A stretch of DNA of 64,000 bases from Oscillospiraceae bacterium (GTDB lineage Bacteria > Bacillota > Clostridia > Oscillospirales > Oscillospiraceae). The stretch lies in NCBI GenBank assembly GCA_022795735.1, contig JAAWHG010000002.1, forward strand, positions 1-64,000, in the 5' to 3' direction. Both the position numbers and the translations under genes were made by a program. Position 1 is the first letter of the stretch; each line of letters begins with the position of its first letter. Shown one piece after another: positions 47,656 to 56,107 of the stretch. The notes under the pieces are model-generated. The model was not told where the DNA came from and ran no database searches. It saw nothing but the letters and a program-made list of their open reading frames with translations.

Positions 47656-48096
47656 TCAGACCAGCAGCCCCAGAGCAAGGCCGATCAGGGCGCCGATGAA
47701 GACCTGAAAGGGGCTGTGCCCCATGACTTCCTTCAGGTCTTTTGAGAGCCCTTCGTGGGACCTTTTTTCCAGGCTGGATAACAGCAGGTTAACCAAATGG
47801 GCGGTGTCTCCCGCGCACCGGCGGACATTGCAGGCGTCGTACATCACGACGGCGGAGAAAATAGCGGCCAGCGCAAAGAGGGGGCCGTCTATGCCGTAGA
47901 GCTTGCCGATGGCGGCGGTGGCAGCCACGACAAAACCGGAGTGGCTGCTGGGCATCCCGCCGCTGGTAATCATCCTGTGCAGGGAAAATTCCCGCAGCAC
48001 CACTGCGTCGATCAAGACCTTGGCGGCCTGACAAATGAACCAGGCGAGGAGCGCGCAGTCCAGGACGGCGTTTCTTGTCAACATCCCGAAATACAC
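47656..48096 (-). CDS. Divergent PAP2-family membrane protein (DUF212)
   Basis: The protein has 146 residues and about four membrane segments. The motif MITSGGMPSSHSGFVVA carries the Ser-His of a phosphatase site in the compact DUF212 (divergent PAP2) form, followed by MYDACNVRRCAGDTA and a final GHSPFQVFIGALIGLALGLLV. Such proteins are thought to act on lipid phosphates or phosphonates; substrate unknown. It starts at a GTG that overlaps the stop of the Sel1 gene by 1 nt, with GGAGGAG 8 nt upstream. Confidence 0.9.
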   Translation of the reverse strand: MYFGMLTRNAVLDCALLAWFICQAAKVLIDAVVLREFSLHRMITSGGMPSSHSGFVVAATAAIGKLYGIDGPLFALAAIFSAVVMYDACNVRRCAGDTAHLVNLLLSSLEKRSHEGLSKDLKEVMGHSPFQVFIGALIGLALGLLV

Positions 48097-51000
48097 TAAT
48101 ACAGCTCCTCCGGCGCGAGGGCGTCAATGACGGGGCCGGGCTCGGGTGCGCCTCGTTTTAAGAGGGCGTAGATTTTTTTAGCGGCCCGTTTATCCTTGGG
48201 GACACCGACTCCCTTCTCGTAGCAGGAGGCCAGAAGGTCGATGGCTTGCCTGTCTCCCAGCCTGGCGCCTTGGCGGAGGCTGCGAAGAGCCTTTTTTTCA
48301 TCTTTGCTGCCGGCAACGTTTAAGTAAAAGAGACCAAGGCGGTAATAGGCGGGCCCATAGTTCTGCTCCGCCGCGCGCCGGTAAAGGGACTCGGCCTTAG
48401 CGATATCCTGCTCCACGCCGTCACCGTCCTGATAGAGGATACCAAGCTGGGTGAGGCCGCGCGGGAAGTCCTGATCGGCGGCTCGCTGAAACCAGACCGC
48501 CGCCTCCGCCGGGTCGCGCTCGACCCCGCTGCCGATGGACAGACAAAAGCCCAGGTTGCACTGCGCGACCGCATGGCCCATCTCGGCTGCTTTGCGGTAA
48601 AGCGCAACTGCCCGCGTCATATCGCGTGCCACGCCGTCCCCGTTTTCATAATAAAAGCCCAAATTGCACAGGGCGCGGGGATAGTCCTGTTCTGCGGCTT
48701 TTTGGTAGAGCTGCACGGCGCGCGCCATATTTCGCCGCACCCCCCGTCCGCTCTCATAACAGTCGGCCAGACAGCATTGGGCCCGTGCGAAACCCTGTTC
48801 TGCCGCCTCGCGGTAGAGGGACACCGCTTTTTTCTGATCGGGGGCGACGCCGATTCCGTTTTCGTAGCAGAAGCCAAGACAGCACTTTGCCCGTGCCAAG
48901 CCCTGATCTGCGGCGAGCCGGTAGAGTTCTACCGCCCGCGCCTTGTCCATTGTGACGCCGATGCCCGCCTCATAGCAGAAGCCCAAATTGCACTGGGCCT
49001 TGGAATAGCCCATATCGGCGGCCTTCCGGTAGAGGGAGGCGGCGCGCTCGGCGTCCTGCTCCACCCCGGAACCCGCTTCATAGAGATAGCCCAGCTCGCA
49101 GATGGCGGGCGGATAATCCAAATCGGCGGCGCGCTGATAGTAGGTCACGGCGGCGGCGTGGTCGGCGCGAAGGCCGTACCCGAACCAGACGCATTCGCCC
49201 AAAAGGTATAGGGCGCGAGGATGGCCCTGCTCGGCGGCGCGGGTAAACCAAGCGACCGCCATATCGTTGTCCTCCTCGACGCCGAGGCCGCGGTAGTAAC
49301 AGAAACCCAGATTGCACTGCGCCCGCGCCAACCCCTGTTCAGCGGCCTGGCGGTAGTACTCGACTGCAAGGGCGGGGTCGCGTTCCACGCCGATGCCGGC
49401 CTCATAGCAGAAGCCGAGGTTGCATTGCCCCCGGGGGACGCCGCGCTCCGCCGACTGCTGATAGAGGGACACCGCCTTTTCGGGGTCGCGGGGAACCCCC
49501 GCGCCAATCTCATAGAGATAACCCAGATCGCAGAGCGCAGCGTCGCTGCCGCAGTCCACCGCCTCCTGAAAGAGCTGAGCCGCCCGGGCCTCATCCTTTT
49601 CCACGCCGCGTCCGTATAGATGGCACTCGGCCAGCAGGGCCAGGGCGCGGGCGAAGCGCTGCTCGGCAGCGCGGGAGAACCAGACAACGGCCTCGCGCTC
49701 GTCCTCCTCGACGCCGATGCCCGCGTAGTAACAGAAGCCCAAATTGCACTGGGCGGGGACGAAGCCCTGCTCAGCGGCCTCGCGGTAACAGGCGACCGCC
49801 TTTTCGGGGGACCGTTCGACTCCCTCGCCCTCCTCGTAGCACAGGCCGAGATCGACAAGGGCGGGAATGTGGCCGTTGTCTACGCTCTGCTGAAAGAGCT
49901 GAGCGGCGCGTACCAGGTCGCGTTGGACGCCGGTTCCATCGCGGTAGCACACCCCCAGAAGGTCCTGCGCGCGGCGGCTTCCGTTTTCGGCGGCCTTGGT
50001 GAACCAGTGGACGGCTTCCCCGTCGTCCTGTTCGACGCCGATGCCGGCGTAGTAGCAATAGCCCAGGTTGCATTGGGCGGGCGGGTAGTCCTGCTGCGCG
50101 GCTTCGTGATAGAGCTCGACAGCCTTGGCGCGGTCGGTTTCGACGCCGCGGCCCTGCTCATAACAGACGCCGAGGTCACAGAGAGCGGGGACATAACCCC
50201 GGTCGATGGATTTTTGATACAGCTCCGCCGCGCGCGCAGGGTCTGTATCCACGCCGTAGCCATACTGATAACAGGCGCCCAGGAGGCACAGCGCCCGGGG
50301 ATGCTGCTGGGCCGCCGCGAGGCCGAACCAGTGGAAGGCCTCCGCGTCGTCCTGCTCGACGCCGATGCCGATGTAGTAGCAGAAGCCCAGGTTGCACTGG
50401 GCCGCCGCATAGCCGCGCTCCGCTGCGTCGCGGTAGGTCTCGGCGGCGCGGGCGGTGTCCTTTTCGACGCCGTAGCCCAACTCATAGCAGAGCCCCAGGG
50501 AGGTGATGGCGGGTACGTGGCCGTCCTCCGCCGCGACTTCATAGAGGCGGAAGGCCTTGTCGTAGTCCTGCTCGACGCCGCTGCCGAAGTAGTAGCAGTC
50601 GCCCAGCAGGGCGAGCCCACGCGGGTAGTGCTGCTCCGCCGCTTCGGCCAGCCAGGAGACGGCCTGGTCGTAGTCCCGGTCCAGGCCGATGCCCATCAGA
50701 TAGCAGAAGCCCAGATTGCACTGGGACGGTGCATGGCCCAATTCCGCCGCCTGCCGGTAATAGACGGTGGCCTGGTATTTGTCCATCTCCACGCCGGAGC
50801 CAGTCTCATAGCACAGCCCCAGCTCACAGAGGGCAGGCGGGTACTCCTCGGCGGCGGCCTCCCGGTAGAGCTCCACCGCCTTGGCCTCGTCTTGCTGGAC
50901 GCCGGACCCATCCAGATAGCAGCGCCCCAACGCCGTGACGGCCCGAATATCCCCCTGATCGGCGGCCTGCGAGAACCAATAGAAAGCTTTCTCCTGGTCC

Positions 51001-51221
51001 TCCTCCACGCCGTCGCCGTTGGCGTAGCGGATGGCGACGGCGTACTGCGCTCCCAGGTCGCCGCCCTCCGCGCCCTCCAGACAGTCGGAGAAAGCCTGCT
51101 TGGCCTGTTCCTTTTGCTTGAGCAGCTTGCGCAGGGCAGGGAGGAAAATCACACTTTGCAGGTTGTCGTCCGATTGGGACGAATCCGTATTCTGTTGTCC
51201 GTTCAATTGCTTCTCATCCAT
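48096..51221 (-). CDS. Giant Sel1-repeat (SLR) protein, about 27 units
   Basis: The protein has 1,041 residues. After about 50 N-terminal residues it is almost entirely Sel1-like 36-residue units (counted 27), each like ALCxLGxCYExGxGVxxDxxKAV. No signal peptide or membrane segment is seen, so it is a cytosolic solenoid scaffold for protein-protein contact. Three unit types recur in order (CELGLCYE, CNLGFCYY, LLGxCY), giving a 108-residue (324-bp) higher-order period from about unit 3 to 18, a sign of growth by segmental duplication. It is followed by a PAP2-like gene, with 1-nt overlap. Partner and role unknown. Confidence 0.93.
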   Translation of the reverse strand: MDEKQLNGQQNTDSSQSDDNLQSVIFLPALRKLLKQKEQAKQAFSDCLEGAEGGDLGAQYAVAIRYANGDGVEEDQEKAFYWFSQAADQGDIRAVTALGRCYLDGSGVQQDEAKAVELYREAAAEEYPPALCELGLCYETGSGVEMDKYQATVYYRQAAELGHAPSQCNLGFCYLMGIGLDRDYDQAVSWLAEAAEQHYPRGLALLGDCYYFGSGVEQDYDKAFRLYEVAAEDGHVPAITSLGLCYELGYGVEKDTARAAETYRDAAERGYAAAQCNLGFCYYIGIGVEQDDAEAFHWFGLAAAQQHPRALCLLGACYQYGYGVDTDPARAAELYQKSIDRGYVPALCDLGVCYEQGRGVETDRAKAVELYHEAAQQDYPPAQCNLGYCYYAGIGVEQDDGEAVHWFTKAAENGSRRAQDLLGVCYRDGTGVQRDLVRAAQLFQQSVDNGHIPALVDLGLCYEEGEGVERSPEKAVACYREAAEQGFVPAQCNLGFCYYAGIGVEEDEREAVVWFSRAAEQRFARALALLAECHLYGRGVEKDEARAAQLFQEAVDCGSDAALCDLGYLYEIGAGVPRDPEKAVSLYQQSAERGVPRGQCNLGFCYEAGIGVERDPALAVEYYRQAAEQGLARAQCNLGFCYYRGLGVEEDNDMAVAWFTRAAEQGHPRALYLLGECVWFGYGLRADHAAAVTYYQRAADLDYPPAICELGYLYEAGSGVEQDAERAASLYRKAADMGYSKAQCNLGFCYEAGIGVTMDKARAVELYRLAADQGLARAKCCLGFCYENGIGVAPDQKKAVSLYREAAEQGFARAQCCLADCYESGRGVRRNMARAVQLYQKAAEQDYPRALCNLGFYYENGDGVARDMTRAVALYRKAAEMGHAVAQCNLGFCLSIGSGVERDPAEAAVWFQRAADQDFPRGLTQLGILYQDGDGVEQDIAKAESLYRRAAEQNYGPAYYRLGLFYLNVAGSKDEKKALRSLRQGARLGDRQAIDLLASCYEKGVGVPKDKRAAKKIYALLKRGAPEPGPVIDALAPEELY

Positions 51222-51376
51222 GCTGGGACCCCTTCCTTCTGACGGGTGTTTCAGATGCTTTCTTAATTACCGGTTATTCTAACATAAGATGAAACAAAAA
51301 TCTAGTCTGGGGTAAGCCCAGGCGGATGAAGGATTTGGTCTTCTGACATAAAACCGGAAAAAAGCGGCGGAAAGCG

Positions 51377-51405
51377 TTGCAAGGCGGGAGAAAAATTGGT
51401 ATAAT
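51377..51405 (+). promoter_or_regulatory. Predicted promoter of the helicase-dprA-glmS run
   Basis: TTGCAA, a 17-bp spacer and TATAAT lie 41 bp before the helicase start. Confidence 0.65.
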
Positions 51406-51445
51406 AGCAGCGTACGAACCATGACAAGAAGGAATTGAGAACGCT

Positions 51446-52630
51446 ATGGAAAAACAAATCATGTTTCAGGACCTGGGGATTTCGGACGATATCCTCCGGG
51501 CGCTGGAGCAAAAGGGCTACGGCTATCCCACCCGCGTCCAGGCCGAAGCCATCCCGCCGCTGATGGCGTGGAAGGACGTGATTGCCAAGGCCCCGACGGG
51601 TACGGGCAAGACCTTTGCCTTCGGCATCCCGATGATCGAGCATATCGACGCCGGGAGCGGCGACTTTCAGGCGCTGGTGCTGGCCCCGACCCGGGAGCTT
51701 GCCATCCAAATTGGGGATGAGCTGCGGAGCCTGTTGACCTTCCGCAAGGGTGTCCGGGTGGCGGTGGTCTACGGTGGGCAGCGCATTGAGACCCAGGTCA
51801 AGGCCCTGCAAAAAAAGCCCCAGATTGTTGTCGCGACGCCGGGGCGGCTGATGGACCATTTCCGCCACAAGCACATCCGGCTGGACAAGATTAAGACCGT
51901 CGTACTGGACGAAGCCGACCGGATGCTGGACATGGGCTTTTTTAAGGACGTAACCGGCATTCTGGACCGGATTCAGAACAAAACCAACATGGGCCTGTTC
52001 TCGGCGACCATCTCGCAGGAGGTCATGACCGTCAGTTGGATGTACCAGCGGGACGAGGTGGAGATTACAGTCCGCCCGGAGGCGGAGGACAGGCCCGACA
52101 TCGACCAGTACGCCATCTCCTGTTCAGCCCTTGCCAAGACCGAAACCACCCTCCGGCTGCTGCGGACGCTGGAACTGGAGCGGGCAATCATTTTCTGCAA
52201 CACCAAGGTCATGTGCCAGCGGCTCTATGAGGATTTAAAACGGGCGGGAGTCAACGCCGAGTGCATCCACGGCGACATCCGCCAGCAGCAGCGGGAGCGG
52301 AACATGAACGATTTCCGGAACGGAAAACTGACCGCCCTGATTGCCACCGACGTGGCCTCCCGAGGCATTGACGTGGACGATGTGGACTGCGTGGTCAACT
52401 TCGACGTTCCGGAGGAAAACGAATACTATATCCACCGCATTGGCCGGACGGGCCGCGCCAAAAAGAAGGGGGCGGCCTGGTCCATTGTGGGCAATTTCCC
52501 CGAGCAGGCGAAATTGGATGAGATTGTCAAATTCTGCCATTTCTCCATCCGTCCCATGCGGTTTGACGAGGACGGACGACTGGTTGAACAGGAGGTCCGC
52601 AAGCCGGTTGTCCGCAAGCGCTTCCGGTGA
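51446..52630 (+). CDS. DEAD-box RNA helicase
   Basis: The protein has 394 residues, little more than the helicase core. Motifs in order: Q motif region, I (APTGTGKT), Ia (PTRELAIQ), Ib (TPGRL), II (DEAD), III (SAT), IV (IIFCNTKV), V (ATDVASRGIDVDDVD) and VI (HRIGRTGR). A short basic tail (RKPVVRKRFR) replaces the long C-terminal domains of CsdA and DbpA. It is an ATP-dependent RNA helicase, probably in ribosome assembly or RNA turnover. It overlaps the next gene by 4 nt. Confidence 0.96.
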   Translation: MEKQIMFQDLGISDDILRALEQKGYGYPTRVQAEAIPPLMAWKDVIAKAPTGTGKTFAFGIPMIEHIDAGSGDFQALVLAPTRELAIQIGDELRSLLTFRKGVRVAVVYGGQRIETQVKALQKKPQIVVATPGRLMDHFRHKHIRLDKIKTVVLDEADRMLDMGFFKDVTGILDRIQNKTNMGLFSATISQEVMTVSWMYQRDEVEITVRPEAEDRPDIDQYAISCSALAKTETTLRLLRTLELERAIIFCNTKVMCQRLYEDLKRAGVNAECIHGDIRQQQRERNMNDFRNGKLTALIATDVASRGIDVDDVDCVVNFDVPEENEYYIHRIGRTGRAKKKGAAWSIVGNFPEQAKLDEIVKFCHFSIRPMRFDEDGRLVEQEVRKPVVRKRFR

Positions 52631-53529
52631 CGGCGGCGGAGTGGGGAGCGCTTTTACTCTGCTGTGATCTGGGCGGGCAGGGGGCGCGGCCTTTAACCGA
52701 ACCGCAGTTTCGCGAGCTCTCCCGTCGTGTGCGCGGCATGGGGCCGGGAAACGCCGGGGTAAATCGCGAGCTGGAGGCGGGGGATTTGACCAGACTGGGC
52801 TATTCCGCCGGGGAGGCGTCCCGCATTGTGTCGCTGCTGGATCGCGGTGCGTTACTGAACCGCTATCTTGAGGCGGGGCGGATGGACGGTATTTTTCCAC
52901 TGACCTGTCGCAGCGGAGACTATCCCGCGCAGATGCTGCACAAGCCGGGCGGTAGTGCGCCGCCGGTCTTCTTCTGTGCCGGAAACCGGGCGCTGCTGCG
53001 CGGCCCCTTTGTGGGCCTAGCCGGGTCAAGACGGTTGGGCGCGCGGGGGGCGGCCTTCGCCGAAAGGGCGGGGGAATTGGCTGCGAAAGAAGGGTTTGTC
53101 CTGGTCACCGGCGGGGCCCACGGCGCGGACTGGACCGCCGTAAACGCCTGCCTGCAAAACGGAGGCCGGACGGTTGTATTTGTCCCGGACGCGCTCCGCC
53201 GCCGTGTCCGGGAGGCGGGACCCAATTGCTTGATGCTCAGCGCCGGCGGGTACGATGTGCCATTCAGCACGGCGCGGGCGTTGTCGCGCAACGTCTGGGT
53301 GCATAAGCTGGGAGAGAGTACCCTGATTGCCCAGACCGGATTTGGCAGTGGCGGCACCTGGCGGGGCGGCGTGGACAATCTGCGAATGGGCTGGTCGTCC
53401 CTCTATGTGAACGACGACGGGAGCCCTGGAGCCAGGGCGCTGGCGGACATGGGAGCTGTCCCATTGCGGCGTCTGGACAGCATTTCCGGACTGGTCCCGT
53501 ACCAGGAAACGTTTTTTAGGGATATTTGA
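52627..53529 (+). CDS. DprA/Smf-like Rossmann protein
   Basis: The protein has 300 residues. After a helical N-terminal part (ELSRRVRGMG, YSAGEASRIV), the DprA-type Rossmann core shows PPVFFCAGNRALL, GLAGSRRLGARGAAFAE and VTGGAHGADWTAVNACL. DprA loads RecA on incoming DNA. Differences are the altered phosphate loops, and a C-terminal NDDGSPGARALADMGAVPL instead of a winged helix. It is therefore a DprA relative whose role in transformation is unproven; nucleotide-sensing SLOG-like roles are possible. It starts at a GTG that overlaps the helicase stop. Confidence 0.8.
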   Translation: MTAAEWGALLLCCDLGGQGARPLTEPQFRELSRRVRGMGPGNAGVNRELEAGDLTRLGYSAGEASRIVSLLDRGALLNRYLEAGRMDGIFPLTCRSGDYPAQMLHKPGGSAPPVFFCAGNRALLRGPFVGLAGSRRLGARGAAFAERAGELAAKEGFVLVTGGAHGADWTAVNACLQNGGRTVVFVPDALRRRVREAGPNCLMLSAGGYDVPFSTARALSRNVWVHKLGESTLIAQTGFGSGGTWRGGVDNLRMGWSSLYVNDDGSPGARALADMGAVPLRRLDSISGLVPYQETFFRDI

Positions 53530-53545
53530 TTCAGGAGGATATATT

Positions 53546-55387
53546 ATGTGTGGAATTGTAGGGTATTTAGGTGCTGAGCAGGCGGCGCCCATTCTGTTGG
53601 ACGGCCTGTCCAAGCTGGAGTACCGGGGCTACGACTCGGCGGGGGTGTGCATCAGCGACGGCAGAGACCTCAAGGTTGCGAAGACCAAGGGCCGCCTTGC
53701 GAAGTTAAGCGAGCTGCTGGACGGCGGCAAAGCCATCACCGGTACCGTCGGCATCGGTCATACCCGCTGGGCAACCCACGGCGCGCCGTCTGATGAAAAC
53801 AGCCACCCTCACATTGCCGACTCGGGCAAGATCGCGGTGGTGCACAACGGCATTATTGAAAACTACCAGCAGCTTAAGGAAAAGCTGCTGGCAAAGGGCA
53901 AGCGGTTTCACTCGGAAACCGACAGCGAGGTGGCGGCCAATCTGATTGAATACTTCTACGATCAGGGCCTTGATTTCCAGTCGGCGGTGCGCAAGGCGGT
54001 GGACCGGATGGAGGGCAGCTATGCGCTGGGCATTCTGTGCCGCGACTGCCCGGACACCATTGCGGCGGTAAAGAAGGACAGTCCGCTGATTTTCGGCTTT
54101 GGCGACGGCTGTAATTTTATCGCCTCCGACGTGCCCGCCATCCTCAAGCATACCCGAAAGGTGTGTTACCTGGAGGATGGGGACATGGTGATCTTTACGG
54201 CCCACAGCGCCCGTTTTTACGACGCGGCTGGGGATTTGGCGGAGCGCAGGCCCGAGCATATCACTTGGGACACCGAGTCGGCGGAGAAGGGCGGCTATGC
54301 CCACTTTATGATTAAGGAGATTCACGAACAGCCCAAGGCTATCCGCGACACCCTGTCCCCCCGCATGAAGGACGGGGCAATTGTTCTGGACGACCTTTCG
54401 CTGGACGCGGCGTATTTAAAAAGTCTCAGCCGCATCTATATCGTGGCCTGCGGGTCGGCCTACTATGTGGGGGTACAGGGCAAGTACATTTTAGAAAAGC
54501 TCTGCAAAATTCCGGTAGAGCCGGTGCTGGCGTCCGAGTTCCGCTACGCCGACCCGGTGCTGGGCAAGGACACGCTGGTCCTCATCATCAGTCAATCGGG
54601 CGAGACCGCCGACACCAAGGGCGCGCTGGAAGAGGCCAAGGCCCATGGGGCGAGAACCCTTGCCATCGTCAACGTAGTGGGCAGCGCCATTGCCCGGCTG
54701 GCCGACGATGTGATTTACACCTGGGCCGGTCCGGAGATCGCGGTGGCGACCACCAAGGCATATTCCACCCAGCTTTCGGTGATCTACCTCCTGAGCCTCT
54801 ATATCTCCCAGTGTCTTGGAACGGTGGAGAGGGCTGCGTATGACCGAATTTACCGGGAGCTCCAGGCGATCCCCGAGAAGATCGAGGCCCTCCTGACCGA
54901 GGAAGCGATTTCGCGGGTGCAGTACTGCGCGTCGCAGTACTTTAATAACCGGGATGTTTTCTACATTGGCCGCAACCTGGACAGCGCGACTTGCCTGGAG
55001 GGCAGCTTGAAGCTGAAGGAAATTGCCTATCTCCACTCGGAGGCTTACGCCGCCGGAGAGCTCAAGCACGGCCCCATCTCCCTGATTGAGGACGGAACGC
55101 TGGTGGTTGCCATTGCGACCAACCCCGCGCTGTTCGACAAGACCATGTCCAATGTCAAGGAGGTCAAGGCGCGGGGCGCGGAGGTGCTGGGGCTGACCAT
55201 TGAACGCCTGGCCTATGGAATGCAGCGCGACACGGACAGTGTAATCGCCATTCCCGAGACTGACCCCATTTTGCAGCCGGCCCTCTCCATCATTCCGCTG
55301 CAATGTTTGGCCTACTACATCGCTCTGATGCGCGGCTGCGATGTGGATAAACCCAGGAATCTGGCAAAGTCGGTGACCGTCGAATAA
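53546..55387 (+). CDS. glmS: Glutamine-fructose-6-phosphate aminotransferase
   Basis: The protein has 613 residues, the usual length. The nucleophile Cys2 is in MCGIVGYLG and the glutaminase signature GHTRWATHG follows. The C-terminal isomerase half has two SIS domains (ACGSAYYVG, ISQSGETADTKGALE, KPRNLAKSVTVE at the end). It makes glucosamine-6-phosphate, the first step to wall sugars. Its start has AGGAGG 7 nt upstream. No glmS ribozyme was recognised in the 16-bp gap, so if one exists it must lie before the helicase. The next gene converges with zero gap. Confidence 0.97.
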   Translation: MCGIVGYLGAEQAAPILLDGLSKLEYRGYDSAGVCISDGRDLKVAKTKGRLAKLSELLDGGKAITGTVGIGHTRWATHGAPSDENSHPHIADSGKIAVVHNGIIENYQQLKEKLLAKGKRFHSETDSEVAANLIEYFYDQGLDFQSAVRKAVDRMEGSYALGILCRDCPDTIAAVKKDSPLIFGFGDGCNFIASDVPAILKHTRKVCYLEDGDMVIFTAHSARFYDAAGDLAERRPEHITWDTESAEKGGYAHFMIKEIHEQPKAIRDTLSPRMKDGAIVLDDLSLDAAYLKSLSRIYIVACGSAYYVGVQGKYILEKLCKIPVEPVLASEFRYADPVLGKDTLVLIISQSGETADTKGALEEAKAHGARTLAIVNVVGSAIARLADDVIYTWAGPEIAVATTKAYSTQLSVIYLLSLYISQCLGTVERAAYDRIYRELQAIPEKIEALLTEEAISRVQYCASQYFNNRDVFYIGRNLDSATCLEGSLKLKEIAYLHSEAYAAGELKHGPISLIEDGTLVVAIATNPALFDKTMSNVKEVKARGAEVLGLTIERLAYGMQRDTDSVIAIPETDPILQPALSIIPLQCLAYYIALMRGCDVDKPRNLAKSVTVE

Positions 55388-56050
55388 TCACAGCGGGGCG
55401 AGGATACCCCGTTGCAGTTCCCCCGCAAAAAGAGGGACGTTCAACCGTTCTTTCAGGCGTCCGGCCCCGGCAATACGTTCGGGTCCGGACGCCTGATTGA
55501 CAATTACAGTGTCGAACCCGCCTTCGGCGTTCAGAACGGCGGCAATTGCGTCGGGGGTGGCAAGGTTGTGAATACTGCATCCAGCCAATTCCGCAAAGCG
55601 CTCAGGGCGATGGGCGGCCTGTGAAATCAGACGATCAAAACCGGATGCCCCTACCAGCAAAAGGTTCCGGTCAAAGCCTTCCGGCAGGACCGGTTCGTGG
55701 GGAAGATGAGCCTTGAGGGGGAATCCCTTGGAACCGTCGGCCTCCACCAGCACATAGTCCGCCAATTGCCGCAATTGACAAAAGGGCAGAAGCGGGGCGG
55801 ACAGTTTTCCATCCGATGCGGGGGTGCCAACGCAGACCGCTCTGCGTTCGGCCAACAGCCTGTCCAACGCCGCCGCGCCGCCGTGTAAAAAGAGCGGCAG
55901 GGTAGAGGAGGGGTAGATTTTGGTTGTGGTGCAGAAGATAACGCGCCCGGGCAGCGACGCGGCCAGGCGGTTGGCCAGCGTCGTTTTTCCGCCGCTCCCG
56001 GTCAGACAAATCAAGCCGGGACGGATCTGTAATTGCTGCAAAATATCCAT
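55388..56050 (-). CDS. yqeC: YqeC-family selenium-dependent hydroxylase accessory protein
   Basis: The protein has 220 residues with a P-loop GSGGKTT (19-25), KIYPSS, ADYVLVEADGSKGFPLKAH and a late VIVNQASGPE. This is the YqeC pattern, linked to selenium-dependent molybdenum hydroxylases such as xanthine dehydrogenase. No such enzyme or other selenium gene is in the window. Its stop codon directly abuts that of glmS (55387/55388), leaving no room for a terminator between them. AGGTCC-type ribosome site is weak. Confidence 0.87.
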   Translation of the reverse strand: MDILQQLQIRPGLICLTGSGGKTTLANRLAASLPGRVIFCTTTKIYPSSTLPLFLHGGAAALDRLLAERRAVCVGTPASDGKLSAPLLPFCQLRQLADYVLVEADGSKGFPLKAHLPHEPVLPEGFDRNLLLVGASGFDRLISQAAHRPERFAELAGCSIHNLATPDAIAAVLNAEGGFDTVIVNQASGPERIAGAGRLKERLNVPLFAGELQRGILAPL

Positions 56051-56069
56051 AGCGGGACCTCCGGCCGAA

Positions 56070-56102
56070 CAAAACGCGCCCCACCGGATTGGGGGGCGCG
56101 TT
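56070..56102 (-). terminator. Intrinsic terminator of the O-antigen-ligase-like operon
   Basis: On the minus strand AACGCGCCCC pairs with GGGGCGCGTT and is followed by TTGTT, 5 bp beyond the stop at 56108. Confidence 0.75.
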
Positions 56103-56107
56103 GCATG

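Noticed and set aside
48096..51221. CRISPR-like spacing of short repeats
   Set aside because: The repeats are 108-bp coding units without unique spacers. No CRISPR array or cas gene was seen anywhere in the window.
49620..51242. 540-codon open frame antisense to the Sel1 gene
   Set aside because: The periodic product simply reflects the 108-bp unit repeat read backwards in GC-rich DNA. The minus-strand Sel1 reading is unmistakable.
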